From JBCCGR01 sp039029195 (GTDB taxonomy: Bacteria > Pseudomonadota > Alphaproteobacteria > Rhizobiales > Rhizobiaceae): DNA of 37,038 nt. The notes under the pieces were generated by a model. The model worked only from the letters and a program-made list of their open reading frames with translations. It was not told where the DNA came from and searched no databases. Where the stretch lies: assembly GCA_039029195.1 (NCBI GenBank), contig JBCCGR010000046.1, positions 1 to 37,038 on the forward strand. Reading direction: 5' to 3'. Below are positions 26,353-34,316 of this stretch, piece by piece. Within the stretch, counting starts at the first letter, position 1, and each line of letters begins with the position of its first letter. The position numbers were made by a program, and so were the translations under genes.

Positions 26353-27219
26353 ATGCAAATATTGGAGGTCATCATTCAGGGCATTCTGTTGGGCGGTCTT
26401 TACGCACTGTTCGCAACAGGTCTTAGTTTGATCTTTGGCATCATGCGTCTGGTCAACCTCGCGCACGGCGACTTCATGATTGTCGGCGCGTTCGCTGTTC
26501 TGGTTGGGGTAAACGCGCTTGCCCTGCCGATCCTTCTGGCTGCCATTCTTGCTGGCTGCTTTATGTTTATCCTGGGATATGTGCTTCAATATCTGCTGCT
26601 CAATCGCACGCTTGGCAGGGATATTCTACCCCCATTGCTGGTGACGTTTGGCCTGTCGATCATACTGCAAAACGGCATGCTCGAAACCTTCTCAGCCGAC
26701 ACCCAAAGGCTCAATATGGGGGCGATACAGGAACAGTCCATTCAACTGTTTGGCGGGTTGGCGATTGGCGTCGTTCCGCTCCTGACGTTCATCTCGGCGG
26801 TCCTGGTCATTATGTTTTTGAACTGGCTTTTCTATCAGACAGAAACCGGACGGGCATTCCGGGCCACATCCGACAATCCGGAAATCGCCCAGCTAATGGG
26901 CATCGACAACAATCGAATTTTCGCGCTCGCAATGGCCCTGGCCATGGTCGTTGTGACCATCGCCGGGCTCTACCTGGGTGCGCGCGCGACGTTCGATCCA
27001 CTGATCGGCCCGGGACGTCTGGTCTTTGCCTTTGAAGCGGTGATCATCGGCGGGCTGGGGAGCTTCTGGGGGACGTTGGCAGGCGGTGTCATTCTGGGCC
27101 TTGCCCAAACAGTTGGCGCCCAAATCAATCCGGAGTGGCAGATCCTCTTCGGCCACATCGTCTTTCTGATCGTGTTGGTGGTGCGGCCGCGCGGCCTGTT
27201 TCCAAGGGTAGCGGGCTGA
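26353..27219 (+). CDS. LivH-type ABC transporter permease
   Basis: A 288-residue polytopic inner-membrane permease of the HAAT importer. The opening LEVIIQGILLGGLYALFATG and SLIFGIMRLVNLAHGDFMIV are the classical LivH start. The EAA-like coupling segment lies near GRAFRATSDNPEIAQLMGID, and the C-terminal EAVIIGGLGSFWGTLAGGVI is typical. It ends RPRGLFPRVAG. Its stop overlaps the start of the permease-hydroxylase fusion by one base (TGATG), which predicts coupled translation. Confidence 0.93.
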   Translation: MQILEVIIQGILLGGLYALFATGLSLIFGIMRLVNLAHGDFMIVGAFAVLVGVNALALPILLAAILAGCFMFILGYVLQYLLLNRTLGRDILPPLLVTFGLSIILQNGMLETFSADTQRLNMGAIQEQSIQLFGGLAIGVVPLLTFISAVLVIMFLNWLFYQTETGRAFRATSDNPEIAQLMGIDNNRIFALAMALAMVVVTIAGLYLGARATFDPLIGPGRLVFAFEAVIIGGLGSFWGTLAGGVILGLAQTVGAQINPEWQILFGHIVFLIVLVVRPRGLFPRVAG

Positions 27220-30110
27220 TGCTGGATCACAAAAGATACACGATCGCAAAGTCGACAAAAGCCTCCAACATCGCGCTGGTGGCGATCGCCGCCGTTGTGA
27301 TCTTGCTGGCAGCGGCGCCAGCTTTCGTGTCCCGATCGCTTTTGCAGGACCTGTTCTTCGTCCTCACCATGATTGGATTGGCACAGTGTTGGAACCTGCT
27401 CGCCGGATACGGGGGATTGGTTAGTGTTGGCCAACAAGCCTTTGTGGGACTTGGAGCCTATGTTGGATTTGCCGGAGCGATCCTGTGGGGGCTTAACCCG
27501 CTATGGGCCATTCTGATCGCCGGGGCTGTGGGTGCCCTGCTCTCAATTCCCACAGCCTTTGTCGTTTTTCGCCTTCACGGCGCCTATTTCGCGATTGGCA
27601 CCTGGGTTGCCGCCGAAGTTTACCGGCTCGGCTTTGCACAGTGGAAAGCACTTGGCGGGGGCACCGGAACGTCGATGCCGTCCAGCGTGGCCAAGTCAAT
27701 GGTGGGCATTGGCTGGGTACGCGAGATTTTTGACGTCAAATCGTCTGCGGCTCGCGACATTGTTTCCTACTGGATTGCACTGGCTTTGGTCGTCATCATC
27801 ATCGCGGCAATCTATTTCTTCCTGCGAACGCGCGCCGGATTGGCGCTATCAGCAATCCGGGACAATGAGCAGGCGGCAGAGGGGCTTGGTGTAGACACCC
27901 GGCGCGCAAAGCTTGGTGTGTATATTTTCGCGGCCTGGGGAGCCGCTCTGGTTGGCGCGCTGATATTCTTCCAGAAAGCGTCAATCACCCCACAAAGTGC
28001 GTTTTCGGTGATCGACTGGACGGCTTTCGTCCTATTCATCGTGGTCATCGGCGGTATCGGGACGCTCGAAGGGCCGATCATCGGTGCCATCATTCTATTT
28101 TTCCTGCAGAACTGGTTCTCTGATTACGGCACCTGGTATCTGATGGCACTGGGGGCCATCGCAATTGCGGTGATGCTGGTTGCCCCGCGCGGCATTTGGG
28201 GGCTTGTCCAACAGAATTATGATTTTTCCATCTTCCCTACGCGGCGGCGCCTCATTGGCCCCGATACTCCGGTGCCGGACTACACCAAGCCTGTGCGCGA
28301 AATGAAATTGCAATCCGCCAAAGGTGCGGCAGAGAATGAACGACCCATAGAGGTTCCTACCATGTTTGACATTGAAACTGATGTGCTCATCGTCGGCTCA
28401 GGCCCGGCGGGTGGGGCTTCAGCGGCGTTGCTGTCAAGTTACGGCATCGCAAACATCATGATCGAAAAATACGGCTGGCTTGCAAACACGCCGCGAGCGC
28501 ACATCACCAATCAGCGCACGATGGAAATTCTCCGCGAACTGGGAATAGAGGAGGACGCCAAGGAAAAATCGGTACCTCAGGAACTGATGGGCAACAATGT
28601 GTTTTGTACATCACTTGCAGGTGAAGAGATCGGACGCCTGCTCACCTGGGGCAATCACCCAAACAGGAAGGCCGACTACGACCTGGCATCCCCCTGCCAT
28701 ATCTGCGACATCCCGCAAACGCTCCTGGAACCAATTATCGTCGGCAAGGCAATGGAAGCCGGCACCATCACCCGTTTCAAAACGGAATATATCAGCCACA
28801 CGCAGGATGAGAACGGAGTGGTTGCGACGGTGCGTGATCGGGTGGCCGATCAAACCTACCGGATTCGCGCAAAGTATATGATCGGTGCAGACGGTGGACG
28901 GTCCCTGATTGCTGAGCATCTGGGCCTGCCGATGGACGGCCAGATGGGGCTTGAAGGCTCCATGAACATCGAGTTCGAAGCCGATCTAACCAGATATGTC
29001 AGCCATCGACCGTCGGTGCTTTACTGGATATTCCAACCTGGCGCAGAAATCGGAGGCATTGGCGCAGGCGTCGTGCGCATGGTGCGGCCCTGGCACAAAT
29101 GGCTGTCTATCTATGGATTTGACATTAAAGATGGCCCGCCGGATCTCAGCCACGACGATGCCAAGGCGATCGTGCGGCAGTTGATCGGAGACGATAGTAT
29201 CCCGATCAAGATCGACAAACTGAGCTACTGGACCATCAATAATATGGTTGCGCGCCATTACGCGAAAGGTCGAGTCTTCTGCATGGGAGATGCGGTTCAT
29301 CGCCATCCGCCAAGCAACGGTCTTGGTTCCAACACCTCCGTACAGGATGCCTACAATCTGTGTTGGAAACTCAAACTTGTGCTCGAAGGTAAGGCAGATT
29401 CGAGCCTGCTTGAAACGTACAATTCCGAGCGCCAACCGGTGGGAAAACAGATTGTTTCCCGAGCCAACCGGTCCATCGAAGACTACAAGCCGATTTTTGA
29501 TACACTCGGAATCACCGGTGGTGGAAGCCCGGACGACGTGAAGCGGCGAATGGATGATCGCAAACAGCCAACCGTTGAGGCCGAAGCCAAACGGAAGGCG
29601 CTCAGCAAGTACATTCGGCAAAAGTCCTACGAGTTCAATTGCCATGGCGTGGAACTGGGACAACGCTATCAGTCTGATGCGGTGGTATCGGACGGCACTC
29701 CGGAACCCGAATACACCCGGGACAAAGAACTCTATTATCATCCAACCACCTGGCCGGGCGCGCGTTTGCCTCATCTCTGGCTGGACAGGGAGCAAAAGAA
29801 GACATCCACCATGGATTTGGTTGGCCGGGGTCGGTTTGTCGTGCTGACGGGCGTTTCCGGTGCCAAATGGATTGAGGCTTGCGCCCGAGTGTCGGTAGAG
29901 TTGGGTATAGATCTGGAGGGAATCCAGATCGGCCCGGGATGCGCTGTAAACGACACGTTTGGCGACTGGGCGGTTCAGAGCGAGATTTCAGATAGCGGCT
30001 GTCTGCTGGTTCGTCCCGATGGCCATATCGGCTGGCGGGTAAACATGCTGAGCGCTGATGCAGAGCAGGACCTCAAAATGGCCATGCTCAAGATTCTGGG
30101 GAGAGCATGA
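27219..30110 (+). CDS. LivM-type permease fused to a TfdB-like FAD phenol hydroxylase
   Basis: A 964-residue single open frame. Residues 1 to about 340 are a LivM permease: LLAGYGGLVSVGQQAFVGLG, SAIRDNEQAAEGLGVDTRRA, and GGIGTLEGPIIGAIILF. After a soluble tail and linker (about 341-381) follows a complete hydroxylase: dinucleotide motif DVLIVGSGPAGGASAALLSS near 388-407, D558-G559 (IGADGGRS), G690-D691 (MGDAVHRHPPSNGLGSNTS), and the thioredoxin-like C-terminus. Its length, about 583, matches 2,4-dichlorophenol 6-monooxygenase. It should hydroxylate a phenol with NAD(P)H and O2 on the cytosolic face. An in-frame ATG at 28362 with AGAGG 8 nt upstream could also yield free hydroxylase. Start ATG at 27219 overlaps the previous stop; an earlier in-frame start at 27135 lies inside the LivH-like gene. 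The domain calls are firm; whether the full fusion is the main product is not settled. Confidence 0.88.
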   Translation: MLDHKRYTIAKSTKASNIALVAIAAVVILLAAAPAFVSRSLLQDLFFVLTMIGLAQCWNLLAGYGGLVSVGQQAFVGLGAYVGFAGAILWGLNPLWAILIAGAVGALLSIPTAFVVFRLHGAYFAIGTWVAAEVYRLGFAQWKALGGGTGTSMPSSVAKSMVGIGWVREIFDVKSSAARDIVSYWIALALVVIIIAAIYFFLRTRAGLALSAIRDNEQAAEGLGVDTRRAKLGVYIFAAWGAALVGALIFFQKASITPQSAFSVIDWTAFVLFIVVIGGIGTLEGPIIGAIILFFLQNWFSDYGTWYLMALGAIAIAVMLVAPRGIWGLVQQNYDFSIFPTRRRLIGPDTPVPDYTKPVREMKLQSAKGAAENERPIEVPTMFDIETDVLIVGSGPAGGASAALLSSYGIANIMIEKYGWLANTPRAHITNQRTMEILRELGIEEDAKEKSVPQELMGNNVFCTSLAGEEIGRLLTWGNHPNRKADYDLASPCHICDIPQTLLEPIIVGKAMEAGTITRFKTEYISHTQDENGVVATVRDRVADQTYRIRAKYMIGADGGRSLIAEHLGLPMDGQMGLEGSMNIEFEADLTRYVSHRPSVLYWIFQPGAEIGGIGAGVVRMVRPWHKWLSIYGFDIKDGPPDLSHDDAKAIVRQLIGDDSIPIKIDKLSYWTINNMVARHYAKGRVFCMGDAVHRHPPSNGLGSNTSVQDAYNLCWKLKLVLEGKADSSLLETYNSERQPVGKQIVSRANRSIEDYKPIFDTLGITGGGSPDDVKRRMDDRKQPTVEAEAKRKALSKYIRQKSYEFNCHGVELGQRYQSDAVVSDGTPEPEYTRDKELYYHPTTWPGARLPHLWLDREQKKTSTMDLVGRGRFVVLTGVSGAKWIEACARVSVELGIDLEGIQIGPGCAVNDTFGDWAVQSEISDSGCLLVRPDGHIGWRVNMLSADAEQDLKMAMLKILGRA

Positions 30111-32032
30111 TGTCTGGCCGCGCCATGAAGGACCACCTGGCGGCCGCCAATGCGCCACTGGATGATCCACATCGAAACAGGCTGATTGGTTCCGGCCCTG
30201 CCCGGTTCGAACTTTATCACTTTGCCCTGTCGGTCTGCTCCCACAAGGTGCGAACCTGTCTTGCGGAAAAAGGTGCTCCCTACAACAGTCACGACATCAA
30301 GATCCTTCCGCCGGAGATGGAGAATTATCATCCAGACTATGTGCGCTTGCGAATGCAGGGCGGGGGTGGGCGCGACTATGTGGGCGGATATTCCGGTCGG
30401 TCTTCAACCACCACGGAGGGCTTCGATCCCGCCGTTGTGCCGACGCTCGTTGATCTGGAAAGCGAACAGGTTTTCGTCGACAGTGTGCGAATATGTCGGC
30501 ACATCAACGACACTTGGTCCGGCGGCCCCGATCTGTTTCCGGTGCGTCTGCGACGCGACATTGATCACGAAATTGCGGTTGTCGACGGAACGCCACATGT
30601 GGCGGTGCTGTACGGCGCTCATCCGGACGGCGATTTTCGCCCTCAGATGCTGCGCGAAAACATGACGGGAGCACACGACTACAAGATCATGAAGCTGATG
30701 GAAGGCCGCTCGCTCGCTGTCGGGCATCCGCGTCTCATCGCAGCATATGATGCGAAGATCAGAAAGGAAGCTGCCGCAAAGTCCTTTGTTGCTTCGCCGG
30801 AACTGATGCGCAATGCCACACAGGAAATTGTCGATATCATCGCCGATCTTAACGGAAGACTGGACGACGAACGTGAATGGGTTTGCGGAGACACATTTAC
30901 AATCGCGGATATTCAGTGGGCGGTCAGCCTGTTTCGCCTGAAATGGTTGGGCATGGCTTTTTGCTGGGAGGGAGGCCATCCCCTCAACGAGTTCAGCCAA
31001 CCTCATGTGGAAGCCTGCGCCAAGCGCCTTTTTGACCGTCCATCATTCCAGCAAGCGGTGATCCATTGGCCAGGGAACCCACCTTCAGAGTATGTGTCCG
31101 AATTCTACGAGACGGTGGACAGCGAACCCGGCGAAAGTGTCCACCGCACCCTGAAACCCGGCGAGCATGGACGCGACATTTCAGAAGACAGTTTGACGGG
31201 TGCCGTTCTCGCCACAATGAAAGGGGCCAACAACCCGCGTGCGCAGAAGGTGCTCAATGCATTCACGCGCCATCTGCACGCGTTTCTGGAAGAGATCGAA
31301 CCCTCCGAAGAAGAATGGGAGTGGGCAATCGAATTTCTGACCCGTACAGGGCATTTGTCGAAAGACGGGCGTCAGGAGTTCGTGTTGCTGTCTGATGTCA
31401 TGGGTGCAACGGCTCGAGTGGATCTCATTAATCATCGCTTCCCAGCGGGCGCGACGGAGAACTCCGTCTTGGGACCGTTCTTTGTCGATGACAGCCCCAC
31501 ATTCGACAATGGCGCCGATATTTCAGGCGGAATTAAAGGCAAACCCATGTTCTTCAATTCCCGTGTCCTCGACACCCAAGGAAGTCCGGTCGCCGGCGCT
31601 CGGGTGGATGTCTGGCACTCGGATGACGAAGGCGCGTATGACATTTTGATGCCCGATCAAAATGAATATGCAATGCGCGGACTTTTTCGATCGGATGATC
31701 AAGGCCGGGTTTGGTTCAATTCCATTCTGCCAACGTCCTACCCCATTCCGAACGATGGAACGGTGGGCAAATTGCTCCAGACCGCCAACCGCAATATCAT
31801 GCGACCGGGCCACGTGCATGTGCGCATCGAAGCACCGGGGTTCGAGCGCCTGACAACCATGCTGTTCATCGAAGGTGACGAATATATGGACAGCGACCCG
31901 GTGTTTGGCGTCAAACAATCACTGATAATGAAATTCACGCAGCGGAGCGGTGTTCGCGCGCCCGATGGGAAGGCGGTGCCCTCGCCCAGCTATTGCGTGG
32001 ATTACGACTTCGTTCTGGCCCGCAAGAAATAG
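30107..32032 (+). CDS. GST domain fused to hydroxyquinol 1,2-dioxygenase-like enzyme
   Basis: A 641-residue two-module protein. Residues about 34-330 are a glutathione S-transferase with an N-terminal thioredoxin fold (FELYHFALSVCSHKVRTCLA, C44; then VVPTLVDLESEQVFVDSVRI) and a helical C-terminal domain (TFTIADIQWAVSLFRLKWLG). It resembles the tetrachlorohydroquinone dehalogenase PcpC, which also has Cys in this loop. Residues about 355-641 are an intradiol dioxygenase with non-haem Fe(III) ligands Y511, Y545 (SYPIPNDG), H569 and H571 (RPGHVHVRIEAPG), and the dimerising N-terminal helices of hydroxyquinol dioxygenases (FTRHLHAFLEEIEPSEEEWE). Predicted ring cleavage yields maleylacetate, the substrate of the first enzyme in the cluster. 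The start overlaps the preceding stop by 4 nt (ATGA). Confidence 0.9.
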   Translation: MMSGRAMKDHLAAANAPLDDPHRNRLIGSGPARFELYHFALSVCSHKVRTCLAEKGAPYNSHDIKILPPEMENYHPDYVRLRMQGGGGRDYVGGYSGRSSTTTEGFDPAVVPTLVDLESEQVFVDSVRICRHINDTWSGGPDLFPVRLRRDIDHEIAVVDGTPHVAVLYGAHPDGDFRPQMLRENMTGAHDYKIMKLMEGRSLAVGHPRLIAAYDAKIRKEAAAKSFVASPELMRNATQEIVDIIADLNGRLDDEREWVCGDTFTIADIQWAVSLFRLKWLGMAFCWEGGHPLNEFSQPHVEACAKRLFDRPSFQQAVIHWPGNPPSEYVSEFYETVDSEPGESVHRTLKPGEHGRDISEDSLTGAVLATMKGANNPRAQKVLNAFTRHLHAFLEEIEPSEEEWEWAIEFLTRTGHLSKDGRQEFVLLSDVMGATARVDLINHRFPAGATENSVLGPFFVDDSPTFDNGADISGGIKGKPMFFNSRVLDTQGSPVAGARVDVWHSDDEGAYDILMPDQNEYAMRGLFRSDDQGRVWFNSILPTSYPIPNDGTVGKLLQTANRNIMRPGHVHVRIEAPGFERLTTMLFIEGDEYMDSDPVFGVKQSLIMKFTQRSGVRAPDGKAVPSPSYCVDYDFVLARKK

Positions 32033-32044
32033 GAGGGGCACATC

Positions 32045-33703
32045 ATGTCAAACTTTTGGATAAGCCTGATAGTTTTGCTGATCATTGCCATCATCGTCAT
32101 TGTGGTGCTGGCACGTCTTTACCGAAAAGCCACACGGGAAATCAGTCTGATCCGAACCGGGGTTGGCGGCGAAAAAATCATTCTTGCCGGCGGGGCAATC
32201 GCGCTCCCCTATTTCCACGAAGTGACTGAGGTCAACATGAGGACACTTCGCCTGGAGGTGAAACGGTCCGGCAATGACAGTCTCATCACCAGAGACCGAT
32301 TGCGGATGGATATTGGGGCAAGCTTTTCACTGGCAGTCGATGCAACGCATGATTCTGTGTCCCGCGCGGCGCAGACACTGGGAGACCGGACCTTCAACGC
32401 GGAAAAACTACGCGAAATTGTCGAGGGCAAGCTGGTGGATGCGCTACGCGCCGTCGCCGCCCAAAAAACAATGGATGAGGTCCATGAAGGCCGCGCGACG
32501 TTTGTAAAAGAAGTTCGCGAACTGATAACAGACGATCTGGCGGAAAATGGTCTGCGGCTTCAGTCCGTCTCCTTGACCTCGCTGGATCAGACACCGTTCT
32601 CAGAGTTGGATGAAAACAACGCCTTTAACGCAGTCGGCATGCGCAAACTCGCTGAGGTGATTGCCAAATCCAAAAAAGAGCGCGCGGAAATTGATGCCGA
32701 TTCTGAAGTGTCGGTGCGCCTGTCGTCAATGGAGGCCACGCGCCGCAAACTGGAAATCGAACAGGATGAGGAACAGGCACGTATTTCCCAGCAGCTGGAA
32801 ATCGAAACGCTGAAAGCCAGTCAGACTGCAGAAATTGCGCAGAAGAGAGCAAAATCCGAGCAATCGGCAGAAGCCGCACGCATTGCGAAGGAACTGGCGG
32901 TGCGTGAAGCAGAGGTCGCCCGGGAGCAGGCGGTGCGCAGCGCTGAAATCGCCAAGGACCTCGCGCTGCAAGCGTCCGAAATATCCAAAGAACGCGATCT
33001 GCAATTGCAGCAGCAGGATCGACAGATAAAGATCGCCGAAAAAGCAAAGGCGGAAAGTGCCGCCAAGGCCGCCGCCGACAAGGCGCGAGCGGATGCCGCG
33101 AAAGCAGAAGAATCCATCGCAACGGCCCGGCGTCTGGCAGAAGCCGAGCGTGCCAAGCAACTGGCCTTGCTCGCATCACAGGAAAAGGCAGAAGCCGATG
33201 CGGCGCGTTTGAAGACTTTGGCTCAAGCGGAAAAGGCGGCAGCATCGGATCATGCGGCAGCGCGCGTACAGCAAGCCAAGGCTGAAGCTGAGGGCGAACG
33301 CGAAAAGACAGCGGCCAAGAAAGAAGCCCTGCTTGCAGAGGCAGAGGGTCAGCGCGCGCTTCATGAGGCCGATAACATTCTCGATCAACGATTGGTGGCG
33401 ATGAAGGAGGAAATTGCTCGCATTGAAACTTTGCCAAAGGCAATTGCCGAGATGGTGAAACCGGCGGAGCGCATCGATTCCATCAAAATACACAATGTCA
33501 CCGGGCTTGGTGGTGCCGGAGGAACAAGTGGTGAGGGCGATGCAAAGACACCAGTCAATCAGGCGCTCGATTCAATCCTCGGAATGGCTGTCCAGCTCCC
33601 TGCACTCAAAACACTAGGCGACGAGCTTGGTCTTTCGATGGGTGAGGGAATGGAAAAAGCAACTGGGAGCAAAAAGAAACTCGGCAAACCGGAGGAGGAT
33701 TGA
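32045..33703 (+). CDS. Flotillin-like SPFH-domain membrane protein
   Basis: A 552-residue flotillin/YqiK-type protein. An N-terminal membrane helix (about residues 4-25, ISLIVLLIIAIIVIVVLARL) is followed by the SPFH/Band 7 domain (about 30-200; TGVGGEKIILAGGAIALPYF, and DLAENGLRLQSVSLTSLDQT). A very long Ala/Glu/Lys-rich coiled coil spans about 205-475, then a Gly-rich tail. Flotillins oligomerise and organise membrane microdomains. It lies 12 nt after the dioxygenase fusion with a strong GGAGGGG ribosome-binding site, so it looks like the last gene of the same operon. A role in clustering the transporter-enzyme complex is inferred. Confidence 0.9.
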   Translation: MSNFWISLIVLLIIAIIVIVVLARLYRKATREISLIRTGVGGEKIILAGGAIALPYFHEVTEVNMRTLRLEVKRSGNDSLITRDRLRMDIGASFSLAVDATHDSVSRAAQTLGDRTFNAEKLREIVEGKLVDALRAVAAQKTMDEVHEGRATFVKEVRELITDDLAENGLRLQSVSLTSLDQTPFSELDENNAFNAVGMRKLAEVIAKSKKERAEIDADSEVSVRLSSMEATRRKLEIEQDEEQARISQQLEIETLKASQTAEIAQKRAKSEQSAEAARIAKELAVREAEVAREQAVRSAEIAKDLALQASEISKERDLQLQQQDRQIKIAEKAKAESAAKAAADKARADAAKAEESIATARRLAEAERAKQLALLASQEKAEADAARLKTLAQAEKAAASDHAAARVQQAKAEAEGEREKTAAKKEALLAEAEGQRALHEADNILDQRLVAMKEEIARIETLPKAIAEMVKPAERIDSIKIHNVTGLGGAGGTSGEGDAKTPVNQALDSILGMAVQLPALKTLGDELGLSMGEGMEKATGSKKKLGKPEED

Positions 33704-34034
33704 AATAACGAAGATCCACCGAGCAAAACCCCTAAATCCTTAAATCCATAATCAAAAATTTGTTCGGTGAATTCTCTCAGATTTGGCATATTCCAACGGC
33801 GGCTCAATTGAGACAGTCAATTTGACTGAGAACCGAACTTTGTCCGCTTTGCAGTCATTTGCTTGCTGATCGACCGGATGACCATTTCTTCGGCATCCGC
33901 TTCCCCGGCTGGCTGAATCACAGCGGCGCACGATTCTCAGATCGTTTGACCACCCTTTGAACCATCCACAATTGACTACATAATCCTTCACGGCGAGGGA
34001 AATAGCCCCGCCCATTTATCTTATTGTCGTGCAG
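33704..34034. other. Spacer with two adjacent palindromes
   Basis: No protein-like frame is seen in this part of the 613-nt gap. Two perfect palindromes sit side by side: CTCAATTGAG (33803-33812) and CAGTCAA-T-TTGACTG (33814-33828). They could be operator half-sites or a hairpin downstream of the flotillin gene. No T-run follows either, so I do not call a terminator. Confidence 0.5.
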
Positions 34035-34230
34035 TCAGAACTTGAGCCACGTCCCAATGTTCACTCCGAAACTATTGTTGTCACCAGTCGCACTACCGGT
34101 CTCGACACCTGCGGCGGCGAGCCGGTAGCTCGCCGCACCAAAAATGCACTGAAAGCAGTCATCAAGCCTCACGTACAGCTGTTCCGTCAGGTCATAAATA
34201 CTCGGGTGACCAACAACAGTCTGGCAAACG
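34035..34230 (-). pseudogene. Remnant of an outer-membrane beta-barrel gene (3' part)
   Basis: Read on the minus strand, the frame ends FGVNIGTWLKF-stop and aligns without gaps to the C-terminus of the barrel gene at the right edge of the window: 31 of 53 identical residues from YDLTE to the terminal Phe (hand count). The homology fades beyond about 34230, although the frame stays open to about 34304. The gene is cut off by the cyclase gene that begins at 34317 on the other strand, so the N-terminal strands and signal peptide are missing. Unusual cysteines also point to decay. Confidence 0.8.
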
Positions 34231-34316
34231 CTCCCCGCCAGTTCCGTTTGCAGCTTGCGCCATCCATACCCTATCGTGATGTGACCCTGTCCTCTGACAC
34301 ATAACGAAACGGGCCA

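Noticed and set aside
27135..27218. Upstream in-frame start of the permease-hydroxylase fusion
   Set aside because: The extra 28 codons lie inside the LivH-like gene and are not membrane- or permease-like; the overlapping ATG at 27219 is the standard coupled start.
22474..33703. CRISPR arrays or defence-type systems
   Set aside because: No regularly spaced repeats or defence protein domains were seen here or elsewhere in the window.
33752..34015. Minus-strand 87-codon open frame after the flotillin gene
   Set aside because: No recognisable family, no ribosome-binding site and a composition unlike its neighbours; more likely chance.
34029..34304. Plus-strand 91-codon open frame before the cyclase gene
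   Set aside because: The opposite strand of the same interval aligns with the omp C-terminus, so this frame is the antisense shadow of the remnant.
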